Below, one piece after another: positions 10,501 to 20,734 of a DNA stretch of 64,000 nucleotides. Source of the DNA: Lunularia cruciata (taxonomy: Eukaryota > Streptophyta > Marchantiopsida > Lunulariales > Lunulariaceae); contig OX419758.1 in NCBI GenBank assembly GCA_948567375.1, positions 44,397,001 to 44,461,000 on the forward strand, read 5' to 3'. Each line of letters starts with the position of its first letter. Position 1 is the stretch's first letter. The notes beneath the pieces are model-generated. The model worked only from the letters and a program-made list of their open reading frames with translations. It was not told where the DNA came from and did no database searches. Both the position numbers and the translations under genes were made by a program.

Positions 10501-11640
10501 CTAGAAAGCTTCTTCTTGATTTGCTTCCCACAGATAGTCTTTGGATTTTTTCAGAAGCTTTGTAAGGGGTGCAGCAAGCACCACATAATTTGACACAAAG
10601 AGTTTGTAGTATCCGACATGTCCCAAGAAGGCTCTCAGCTCCCGGATGTTCTTTGGGGATTCCAAAGCTGCAATTACTTTAACCTTCTCGACCTCAACTT
10701 CAATACCTTGGCTTGACACCCAATTTCCTAGAAGAATTCCCTCCTTCATTGTGAAGAAGCATTTCTTTGGGTGTAATGACAAGCCGGAAAAATGACACCT
10801 TTCAAAAGTTTGGCGAAGGTAATCCAAATGTACATCTCTTTGCCCAAACACACAAAAATCATCAATGAAAACTTCCACAAATTTGCACAAGAAATCTTTG
10901 AAGATTGAATTCATCATCCGCTGGAACATAGCAGGAGCATTACATAACCCAAAGGGCATTTGATTGTATGCAAATGTGCTCCAATTGGTGGTGAATGTAG
11001 TTTTATCCTTGTCCTCTTCTCGGATGGACATTTGATTGTATCCGGAAAATCCATCAAGAAAACTATAGCAAGGATGACCAACTACTTGGTCCAGAATTAT
11101 ATCAATAAAAGGTAAAGGATGATGGTCCTTTCATGTGACTGCATTTAATTTGCAAAAATCTTGGCACACTCGAATTTTTCCCGAGTTTTTTGGACGATGA
11201 CAATGGGAGAAACCCACTCACTGCTTAGGACAGGAAAAATTATTCTGGCCCCTAAGTACTTATCAATTTTGTCTTTCACCAAGAGGGAGTACTTTGGGTT
11301 CAGGCGGTATTGTCTTCGCCAAACCGGAACTGCACCTTCAACCAGATCAATTTGGTGCTCTCCAAAGTCCCGTGGAATTCCTGACATTTGATCAATAGAC
11401 CAGGCAAATACATCTAGGAAGTCTATAAATAGGGCAGTGTATCTTGCCAACTCCTCTACATTGACTGTCTTTGAAATATTTAAATTTTTTCCTTCAGTTA
11501 AGACCACATCTTGACAGTCATCGGGGTTAATGACGCCTTCCACGTGGCTTACTCGGCTCAATCCAAGACGTATTGCTGTCAAACTCCCTTCCTCCAAGTC
11601 TTGTTCACCCGAGGCGATGTTGTATGGGTCTTTGTCTTTG
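10501..11640 (-). pseudogene. Reverse transcriptase of family B
   Basis: The N-terminal segment lies in 11843-11145 (VFAWSIDQMSGIPRDFGEHQ and SEWVSPIVIVQKTREK). A frame break follows, then SFLDGFSGYNQMSI, TFAYNQMPFGLCNAPAMFQR and the catalytic FVEVFIDDFCVFG near 10850. The thumb (ELRAFLGHVGYYKLFV) ends near 10501. The FSGYNQ and FIDDF forms, rather than YRPLN...YLDD, are those of Athila/Tat elements. Stops and at least one shift separate the blocks, so no functional protein is encoded. Confidence 0.85.
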
Positions 11641-11839
11641 ACCTCTACCTCATAGCATTCCAGGTAATTAACTTGGACGTCGTCTTCTGAGTCCCTGGAA
11701 GACAAAGACAATGAATCTTTGGATTCATCTCCATCTTTTGAAGAAGTAGTCACCCCAAGGTGAAGAACCTTTGTCCAACTCACAGTCACCAGCTTTTGCT
11801 CTTTGGATGAAATGTCTTTAAATCTTAATTTTGCTGGTG

Positions 11840-12140
11840 CCAATCCACCATGACCTGGGCACTATACAACCAGGGTCTTCCAATCAAGAGAGGATAACGA
11901 GTTTTGGTTACTGGTCGTAGCACAATGTAATTCAATTTGAAGGGCACCCCTCCTATGATCGTAGTGATATTTGACAGCATGCCCAAGGGCCATCTCCTGG
12001 TTTGATCCGCAAACTTCAGAATTTGGGGTGTTGGTTCAAATGTTGTATACCCCAGTCAATGTGTAGTGTCTTCTGTCATGACATTCACACCCAACCCCAA
12101 ATCAATGGGTATGGATGTGATCATACAGCCTGTTGTCTCT
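11840..12140 (-). pseudogene. Aspartic protease of family B
   Basis: One frame near 12110 reads TSIPIDLGLGVNVMTED. The Asp-Leu-Gly active site is the variant characteristic of Athila/Tat proteases (usually ALCDLGASV). About 70 codons later PLLIGRPWLYSAQ matches the end of the retropepsin fold. It would cut the Gag-Pol polyprotein. Several stops interrupt the frame. The segment from 11843 towards RT (rich in Asp, Glu and Ser) looks like the variable linker between protease and RT. Confidence 0.7.
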
Positions 12141-12189
12141 GCATCTTGGGAGATCCCAAATCTTCTTGTTCAATATGATAAATTGTAGG

Positions 12190-14542
12190 CAATTATTTCT
12201 TGGTCATCGCCCTTACTTTCTTAAGGGCTGAACTTAGCTGCTTTTTATATAGCTTGTTGTCCTCCCACAATTGTTTAAATGTGACATTAGCACTTGTAGA
12301 CGCCATATTTGCCACAATATCATACTATGGAACTCCTCCCAATTTCACATGCTTTGCCTTTGTCTTTGGATCTAAAGTTTGTGCCTATTCAAAGTGGACT
12401 TCAGGGTGCTTAAGGATGGTAATTGGAGTGTGTAGGTTCTTGACCTGATGATCATCGAGTTGACCAACTTTGGCTTGGATCAAGTCTTTTACTTCAGACT
12501 TGATATCCGCCGAAAAAACTGGAGGTTGTGTCTTCATATTTTCCTCCAAAATCATCTCCCGCGTGCGTAGTACTGCTTCCTTAATTTCTTTTTGCAAGGC
12601 TTTGACTTTAGCTTTTGCTACGACCTTTTCCTCCTTAGCAAAAAGGATAGCTTTTGGTCGCAGTCTCTTCATTTTTTGTGAGGACAAAGATGTAGTACTC
12701 ACTTCTTCGGGAGCTCGATTCTTCCTCCCCGTGCGAGTTTCTACCTTCAAAAGTTTGAGGTCCAGCTACTCTCCTTCTTAAGCGGGACTCCCTTCTTGAG
12801 GCCTCTCTTCCTCAAGTGTGATACAATTTACATTTGTATCTCCCTTTGCCTGGAGCGCAGCATGCTCTGCGGGTGTCTGTACATACTTGGCAAGGGGCTT
12901 TGGATTGGGTGGTTGCGGGCACTAATTTCTTGTGTGCCCCGATCCTTTACAATTCCCACAAAGGGGCACGTACCCAATTTGCAGTCTTGGCTCCGGAAAA
13001 TTTGGAGACCAATGTCCCATCAAGCCACAATTGTAACAAGCACCCAGTGCAACATTTTGAGGTCTATTTTGGCCACGCATCGGTGGTCTTTATGGATGAG
13101 CAGTAGGATTGTACTCTCATGGTCCATACCTGGGACCTTGATATGATGGGCTTGCTGGAGATTGTATTTCTTGGGTTTGGTATACAGACTCTTCCTCATC
13201 ACCTTGATCCCATCCGGGAACCCAATCAATTTGTTGCACTAGAAATGCAGTATGAGTCAAACACTCCATATTAGCATGGTCAGATTTACTACACACATTG
13301 CACCATATATTTGGTCAACCAAATGACAAGGGCTTTCTTTGGTCCTTAGCCCCAATCATCTGGATCTTGAAATCCACAAACTCTTTAATAAGAGTTTCCA
13401 ACTTCTGATCCGCCTTAGGTACATTCTTTGTTGGCGGCGTTATTGGCTTCTTTCCTCCGCATCTTTGTATTCTCTACGGCTGGGTTCTTTGTTGAATTCC
13501 AAAGAAGAATTTGAAGATGTGGAGGATTCCTCCGAAGAAGGGGAGGTGCTGCGAGAAGCTCTTTGTCTAGGCTTCTTGCCCTTCTTCTCACAATTTCTTT
13601 GGTTGCTGGACGTGTGAGAGTGAGCCGCCTCATATCGGGCAACATGTTTAAGGACTTTGTCCAGGGAAGTTACATTCCTCTCCCTGGCAAAGATTTGAAT
13701 CTCCGGTGAAAGCCCTCCAAGAAACTAGGTAATGGCTTGGGCATCAAAATAACCCTCCACACTGGATTGTTTCAGGACTCGGTTCAATAAGGCCATGAAC
13801 CACTCAGAGTAATCTCTCAATTTTTCCTTCTTCCCTTGATCCAAATCATTAAGTTCCATGAGACTTTTGTATCATAATCCACTTCTTGAAATCATTCTAG
13901 AAAGCCATTTTGTAAGTCTGCTCAGTCTATTGGTGTGAATCCCTTCTGAGTTACATGGGTGTACCAGCTCCGAGCCTTCTTTCGGAGCAGACTTGGAAAA
14001 ATCCGCAGTCGATCTGCGGAGTCATGTTCCTTGGTGGCAAAGGAAATGACTTTGAACTCCTTGATAAATTTGTCAGGGTCTTTGTCTTGTTCTATACCCT
14101 TATACTTCTGATAAGCGTGTCAGGTCATAGGTAACAAAGTCATCATTTGATGCGGCGGATTTGGCTGTGGTAAGTTCAAACTTACGGGAACCAAAGAGCT
14201 ACTTGGTATGGACGCCATGGTATCTGCCCAAGGGTTCCAATTTTTCAAGTTCAAAGTGGGGTATTCTTTGACAATTTCTTCTTCTCTAGTTGTGTCAACT
14301 TCAACCCGATTAGAAGTAAGAGGTTCCACATCTTCAACCTGGTCTTCAAAATTTATTTGGGATAACAAGGGAATTTTTTTTACTTGATGTTGATACTCTT
14401 CTTCCGTAAGTGTTTGTGCTATCTTTTTGCAAATGAACTTCTTAATGAATTCAACGTCCTTTACAGCTTTAGGGGAAGTCTGTGTACTGGGTCGTAATGC
14501 ATATGTTTGCCCGCTCGAGTCTTTCTTCTTCTTGGAAGACAA
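12190..14542 (-). pseudogene. Gag of family B with three zinc knuckles
   Basis: Begins MSSKKKKDSSGQTYALRPST near 14542. A retrotransposon gag core near 14060-13920 includes DRLRIFPSLLRKKARSWYTH. Three CCHC knuckles follow: CNVCSKSDHANMEC near 13290, CYNCGLMGHWSPNF near 13040 (last Cys changed to Phe) and CGNCKGSGHTRN-stop-C near 12960. The second copy at 31024-32950 keeps all three in better form. A Lys/Glu-rich stretch (12750-12385) follows before protease. Gag would form the particle and bind RNA through the knuckles. The frame is broken repeatedly. Confidence 0.75.
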
Positions 14543-14812
14543 GGATGAAAAGTAGCCTTGCCACCCTCCTTCACGTCTCTTTTGTTCAAGTTCTCATAAA
14601 GATTCTTGAACTTCATGAAGAAGTTGATCGTCCAATGCTTCTTGCTCAGTTTTGGCCAAAGTAGATTGGGTCTTTAGACGTTCTTCTTCTTCACAATGCA
14701 ACATTTGTCTTTGGATTCTCTCTTCTTGTTGTTCTCTCGATGTAGCCATTCATATTGCTTTGATGCCCTATTTTGAGTTTGGCTTCATATTCTTCCACTT
14801 CCGAGTTGTGTA

Positions 14813-14830
14813 TCCCCGGCAGCGGCACCA
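14813..14830 (-). promoter_or_regulatory. Primer-binding site, tRNA-Asp type
   Basis: The minus strand reads TGGTGCCGCTGCCGGGGA, 7 bases after the LTR end. It matches the complement of the plant tRNA-Asp 3' end (TGGCGCCGTTGCCGGGGA) at 16 of 18 positions, with both differences C/T transitions. It marks the exact 5' LTR edge and therefore proves that the 3.76-kb unit is an LTR. Confidence 0.9.
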
Positions 14831-15602
14831 AAAATCATGTGACAACCCGACAAATATCACTTTTGCGGTTATCGGGTAAGTAAAGTTTGTTCCCACAGAG
14901 ATACGATTTAGAAATGTCCAAATACAAAGTCAAAACTCACAATGTAGTTCTTCTTGATTTCTTCTTTAATCTCGTAGGTAGAAACTACACCTAGAAGAGA
15001 GTAACAAGCTCACAATCTTGACAACTTGTCACAAATACACACACACATAATCACAACATAGCAAATTCTGTCCAAACAACTCTTGATTGTGATGATTCAG
15101 ATTCTCCTGAAGACGGCACTTCATTGCAAAGAACAATTTTGCCTCAGAATTGTGTTCCACCCCTCCACTGAAGGCACAACTTCCTCTATCAAAATTGCTT
15201 CACATCAACTTCGTGCTGCACTCACAAATGTAGAATACTACCAACACTACAATTACTCTCAGACCTGTCAAGGCATTGCTCCGATGCACTTCACTCAGGA
15301 TCAAACACACAAAATGAAGATCAAGGCTACAGAATCCAACATCCACACACTCACAAACACAAACACAAAATTGACAATCGGAATTAAGCTCAAGCAACAA
15401 GCACAAAAAACAACACTTTGCTTTATCTATCTTCAGAAATATGAATACTGAACAACATAGTACTGCGAATGCTCCCCTTAAATATTGAAGCAAATGGCAA
15501 TTCCCTACTAATGCATTGCTTCCTAACGTCTCTTCCTACCTGTAGATCCAAACTGACAATCCATCTCTTCATATCTGCCTCTTCCTATCTCAAAATTGGT
15601 AC

Positions 15603-18186
15603 TTATCCCAATCCGATGTCTACCTCATCATCGGCTTCCAAACCCGATGATCTTCCGAGTACTTCTCCTTCTTTGGGTATAGCTAATTCTACCAATTCCT
15701 GCACTAATTCTACTACTTCTACACTAGGAACTACAATTGCACTAAGGAGTGCCTTATCTAACTCTTTATCTCCTAACCCACTCTTCTCTAATGTGTCAAT
15801 TAACAAGTCCAATGACACCTGAATTCCTACTTCTACGACATCAGACTTCCTCTCCAGTGTCACACTATTCCTAATTTTCTCTAACTCCGATTTGACTAAA
15901 TCTAATCTGAGACTAACATTGTCTTCTACTTCTAACATCTTCCGGTCTACACGCTCTCTCAATTGGATCAACAACGTGTTCATATCGACATCTTTGACTT
16001 TTCTCTTCCAAGTTTCTTGCACAAGCAACTTCAACTCATGTAGATGGGCTTCTTCCAATCTCCCTTCAGCCTCCGTGCTTAAGATTGCTCTCAACTTCCC
16101 CGCAACTTCTCCTACTGATTCCAACTCATATCCTCGAGAGCGCTCTACCTTCAACTCTTCACGATACATCTTCAGCTCGTCTTCGTACTCCGCAGCAAGC
16201 ATCTTCTTCTCCTCTACATGATGTGTACTTTGTTAATTAGCACTTCTGACCAACTCTTGTAATCGTTCTTCTTCTTCATGCTTGGCTGCTAACTCTCTCT
16301 ACCATGCTTGATCCTTCCCCGCTGCACTCTTCTTCAAGCTGTCCAACTTCTGCTCCATTATTGCTGCCATCGCCTTCAAATGAATATTCTCAATGCGCAC
16401 ATCACTTACTTCCTCCTTCATTTTGCTCAGCCACATCGCATGCACCTTCAATTCTCCGGCTTGCCTCTATAGTTCTTTCTCTTTTGACTCGCAGCTCTCT
16501 TGTAACATCTTGAAAGTCTTATTCTTCAAGACTTCATCCCTCCGAATGAAGTGAAGGGGTTGGAGGAGCAACAAGTCCCAAGAAAGGAAGAAATTGAAGT
16601 TCTTCAATTTCTTCCTTTCTTGGGACTTGTTGCTCCTCCAACCCCTTCACTTCATTCAATAGATGCTTTACCACCTGCAACTCATTAATCCCCTTCCTAC
16701 AATCTTGCGGAATTACATTCCGATGCTCCTTTAACAGCTCTAGCAACGGAGTGACCACTTTTGTCAGATATAGTATCCCACCGAAGCTTTCTTTATCTTC
16801 ATCGTTGTCTTTGTCTTTAGTCTTCACCTCCTTCATCCAAAGTCGCGATCTTTGTATCTTCAGAGACACCGCATCTGAACTTTCTTCTTCTTTCCCAATT
16901 GAACTCGACCCCGCAAGATACTCCTCCTTTTCCTCTGGTCTTTGCTTATTCACCACCATGGCTACGCAATGACTTGTTGTTTCGGGTACTTTTTCAATCA
17001 TCATATGACAAGCTTCACTAACCGCCACCAATTGCTGAACCTCAGGTTCCCCCTCACTATCACTTCCAGACTCCTCACTTTTTAAGGTGAGTTCATCTTC
17101 TTTGGATTCCTCCTCTTGCAACTCGGTTTCTTCTTCAAACTCTAATTTCAATGATGCTTCTCTCACCATCTTCTTATTCTGCAGAACCAGTCTTTGAGTC
17201 TTCTATTGAGCGGGAGGCAAATTTGCTTCTACGGGTTTACTGTGCTTCTTTGTCTTTGGACTTGTGACTTCTTCTATCTTCCATTGTCCGGTCTTCAAGA
17301 AATGATTGTCGTTGGCTCGCAGGTGTATCATATACAGTCGCTCTTCTTCATCCGCTTCCAATCTTAAATTAGGATGGAAATGGGACACCATGCAATGATG
17401 TTCCTCTACTGTTAGCAAGTTCAACCCAAAGTAGAAATGCACTACAAATGGTTCAAAATAATGAGGAGGAGAACCTATTCGCCAATTGATCACCATCTGC
17501 CTTGTTTGGTGGTGAAAACACTTTGCCCAATTCACCTTGACTCCTGCAAACATCTGGTGGAAGAAGACCGCTTGCTACATGTTCACATATGTCATTTGTT
17601 CTAGCTTGAATATGGCCATCATTGCCCCCACGATACTTCTCCTAATTGGATCTCGATAGGACTCCACCTTGTAGCCATTCGTGGTTCTCGAAGCAAAGAA
17701 TGAGTTTTGAATTTCTGCCGTCTCTTTTGCAGCATCACACTTCCGATAGAAGGTGATCCCCGTCGGCTCTCCTGCTTCCTTCCCCAATACTAACCTCCAA
17801 TCTGACTCAGTCCATTGAGCCGGATTTCCTCTCTTCCCTTCAACTTTGGGACCCTCCTCACAATTACTAGCAGCTATCTCTGCCATCACTCTTGTGAAAC
17901 TGAAATTCTAGTTCTATGCTAAAAATGTAATATGAAGTCTATTCAAGACTTTGATTCTGGCTACTACATCTAACCTACGAATCGTGAAACTTTGCACCGC
18001 CAACGCATTTGTGACCTTCTTTGCCATGATCTGCTCTTGCATTCTACGACATTGAAAGACAATGCCCTCTCTTGGACGAGACACTCTAACCCCTTTTGGA
18101 TTTCGGAAAATTTCACTCTCAATTGGCTTCCGGACATGCATTACTACAGGATGACTACTCAAAGGAATCGGAAATTTACTTGGCAT
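15603..18186 (-). pseudogene. U3 gene: conserved domain plus coiled coil
   Basis: I do not recognise this protein. The start MPSKFPIPLSSHP is chosen because MLSNFPSPL and MTTNFPLPL stand at the same place in B2 copies. Order: a conserved domain of about 270 residues (RRLDVVARIKVLNR; GNPAQWTESDWRLVLG; QAVFFHQMFAGVKVNWAKCF; PPHYFEPFVVHFYFGLNLLT); a Lys/Pro then Glu/Ser-rich linker; about 400 residues of coiled coil (ELKMYREELKVERSR; LHELKLLVQETWKRK); and the C-terminus VDIGLG. No signal peptide or membrane segment is evident. The N-terminal domain faintly recalls the plant Transposase_32-type domain, a low-confidence analogy. Stops occur after TFLA, YVNM and PPAQ, and the palindrome at 16544 replaces a segment. 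Confidence 0.65.
16544..16657. repeat. Perfect 56-bp-arm palindrome
   Basis: The left arm 16544-16599 and right arm 16602-16657 are exact reverse complements around a 2-base centre. It lies within the coiled-coil part of the U3 gene and ends that frame. Other B1 copies have unique sequence here, so it arose in this copy. Confidence 0.9.
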
Positions 18187-18602
18187 ATTCAACTTGTCCT
18201 TGCGCAATCACAATCTTATATTACCCCAAATTGCTGTCATTCTTCAATTGATTTCAAATTCAACTTCCCCTCTTCTGCAAAGTTGATTGTGCAGTCACTA
18301 TCAAGACATGCTTCTTTTGCCTCCGCTGCTTCTTGAAGTGTACTTTCTTGCCACGTACAAAGGTTGTTAGACGGTCTTTGTATCACCTGTGCCTTCTGAC
18401 CTGAAGATGGTGCTCTTTGGACTTTTTTCCGTCGTACCTTTCTTTTGAGTACCTCCATCATCAAATCCAATGTCGCCTTCTTTGGATGTCTTCCAAAGTC
18501 ACTTCCATCCATTCTTCTTCCGCAATTTGGCTTCCAGTGCTTACTTCTTCACTTAAACACTAATAAACAGAGAAAAACAAAAAATGTGGGCACCACACAC
18601 AT

Positions 18603-20734
18603 ATTTCTTGACCTATGGATCTGAGCAGAGTACAAGCATTCCTTGGGTTGGCAAACTTCTATTGCTGTTATGTTAGAGGATTCAATGCCATTACAAAAGC
18701 CTTGATGAACTTGACCAAGCTTACACAAGAGTGGTGTTGGGGAGATGAGTAGGAGAGAGATTTTGTAGAGCTCAAGGAAAGGTTGACATCTACTTTTATT
18801 TTGAAGAGTCCAATCAAAGGATGACCATTTTAGGTTCACACTGATTGGAGTATGTTGGGGCTTGGAGCAATGCTCACCTAACATGATGATGAGGGGAAGG
18901 AGTTTGTGGTGGACTATGCTAGTTGGTCCAACAATTCAATAGAGGCAAAGTATAGTTCATTTGAGGGAGAGTGCTTGGCAGCAATTTGGGCAATAACACA
19001 TTTCCAATGTTACATATTTGGTAACCCCTTTACTCTCATCACTAATCATTAGGTACTAAAGTGGTTGATGGAGTCCAACAAGCTTTCAAGGAAACTTGCA
19101 CGATGGGCTCTAATTTTATAGAAGTATAATTTCATGGTTATTCATAGACTTGGGCATGGTGAACTATGATGCATATGGGTTGAGTAGAAACCCATGTCTC
19201 AACCAGGAGGATCAGACCGGAGCATGTTGGCATGGTGAGACATATGAGAAGATGGTGCCATTTTGGCATGCATCTTATTTTCTCTATATATTTTTTAAGG
19301 CTTTGATGATTTCTCTCTCAACACATACAAGAAGAGTTATTGAGGTTACAAATCCAAAGAGTAGAGATAGTGGTACAGTTTAGCGAGACATTCATGATGA
19401 TGTCTTAGTGGTGGACTATCTTTGCACTAGTGTTGTGGGTGGCATTGTTGGGGCCAAGGAGAGAGACCGTGTTCTTCAGCAAGCTAGGTGGTTCAGATTG
19501 GAGGGCAGACACCTTTTGCATGTATGGGAGGATGGTAAAGTGAGAGTAGTACCACTTCCATATCAAAGACCACAGTTGGTCCATTATGCTCATGAGGAGC
19601 TAGGACATAAAGCATACATATAGCTTATTCTAGAGTCATTATTGGTAGCACAGTATGCAGATTGGTGTACAATAATTTGTTGCCAGATGTGTGGTCTCTG
19701 ACCAAGTTAGAGCATCATTTAATGCTCATACATCACAATTACACCCATTATCTATCATGGGGTTGAATTACTGTTGGAATTTGGACTTCATTGGATCTTT
19801 ACCATTGATTGTGAGACATCATTGGTATGTTTTGGTGATGGTGGAGAACTTCTCCAAGTGGATTGAGTTGGTGGCACTTCCTCACAAGTCCAATGAAGGG
19901 GCAACTTTCTCATTCTAGATTGGGTTCTCAGTCATTTTGGTACACCAATTGAGGTTTTGACTGATCAAGGTACAAAAATCTTGGGGGAGTTCTAGGTCTT
20001 GTGTGACAAGGCTTTGATTAATCATCATCCTACCTCCCAAGATCACCCCGAGGTAGATGACTTAGCAAAGAGAGTGGTTCAAACAATGAAGAGAGGATTG
20101 CAAAAGTCTGGTTTGTAGAGAGGCCACTTGGGAGATTGGGATCTTTAGCTACCTTGGTTGGCCAAGGGATATTGGTTCAGCCGGCAAGCCTCCTTAGCAT
20201 CCTTCTCTCCTTACTTCCTACTCTATGGATGAGATCCAAATTTACCTACAACCATTTGTCAAGATGCTATTGTAGTCTTGGACTTGGATGATCTAGATGT
20301 ATGGGTGAGCGCATGAGTGCATGTTCTCAACGGGCAAGATCTTTTAGAGAGTAATATGGATGGCCTTTTTGAACTTGGTGATTAATCAGAATAAGATACC
20401 GTATGTAATGTTACTATTCAAGGGGGAGGTTATAGATCCTTGATCCGTTGATTTCCTCTAGGTGATTATGTATGTCTACAACATACAACACCGACGACAC
20501 TTGATGTTTTGACAGGCCGTACTATTTTGAGAGTGCATGAGGTTTTGCCATCTGGAGTCCTTGTGCTGGAAGGACATGATGGTGTTGTTTGGAAGGATCA
20601 TGTGTGCAATTGTACACAATGCCACCTCCCAAACATTGATGGTACTATGAACCCAAGCTTGGCACTTGTAGGGGCAAGCTTGAGGTGTATATTATATTAT
20701 ATGGCTCTTTTGGTGGAGTTGCTACTATGTTAGT
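18603..20734 (+). pseudogene. Family C pol, RT thumb to integrase C-terminus (C2)
   Basis: Resumes after the B element with the RT thumb (a frame reading LGLANFYCCYVRGFNAITKA) and RNase H (HTDWSMLGLGAMLT; EGECLAAIWAITHFQCYIFG). The integrase zinc region follows (LVHYAHEELGHKA, then CCQMCGL near 19690). The DDE core has WNLDFIGSLPLI, a second Asp in VLTDQGTKI near 19960 and LAKRVVQTMKRGLQK. The C-terminal domain at 20509-20733 reads VLEGHDGVVWKDHVCNC. This order is standard Ty3/gypsy. There are many in-frame stops, mostly TAG and TGA. The missing part between 8113 and here (methyltransferase C-half to RT palm) was lost with the B insertion. Confidence 0.8.

Larger units (their letters stand above)
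8114..18597 (-). mobile_element. Giant-LTR family B element (B1), near complete
   Basis: Minus-strand order: 5' LTR 18597-14838, PBS 14830-14813, gag, protease, RT, RNase H, integrase, PPT 8697-8683, and a 3' LTR of which only the first 569 bp remain (8682-8114). The internal region is about 6.15 kb and the LTR 3760 bp, so the full element would be near 13.7 kb. The DLG protease active site, tRNA-Asp PBS and FSGYNQ...FIDDF reverse transcriptase place it near the Athila/Tat clade of Ty3/gypsy. It is inserted in C2. The target duplication cannot be checked because the 3' end is truncated; 18598-18602 is CACAT. Confidence 0.85.
14838..18597 (-). repeat. Family B1 5' LTR, 3760 bp
   Basis: Starts TGTGGTGCCCACATTTTTTG at 18597 and ends GGTTGTCACA at 14838, next to the PBS. 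It aligns over its whole length with four solo LTRs in the window. It contains, in order, about 410 bp of upstream U3, the U3 gene (18186-15603), a TTTAAG TATA-like site on the minus strand near 15480, and about 640 bp of R/U5. LTRs of this size are unusual, since most plant LTRs are below 2 kb. A perfect palindrome sits inside it at 16544-16657. Confidence 0.9.
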
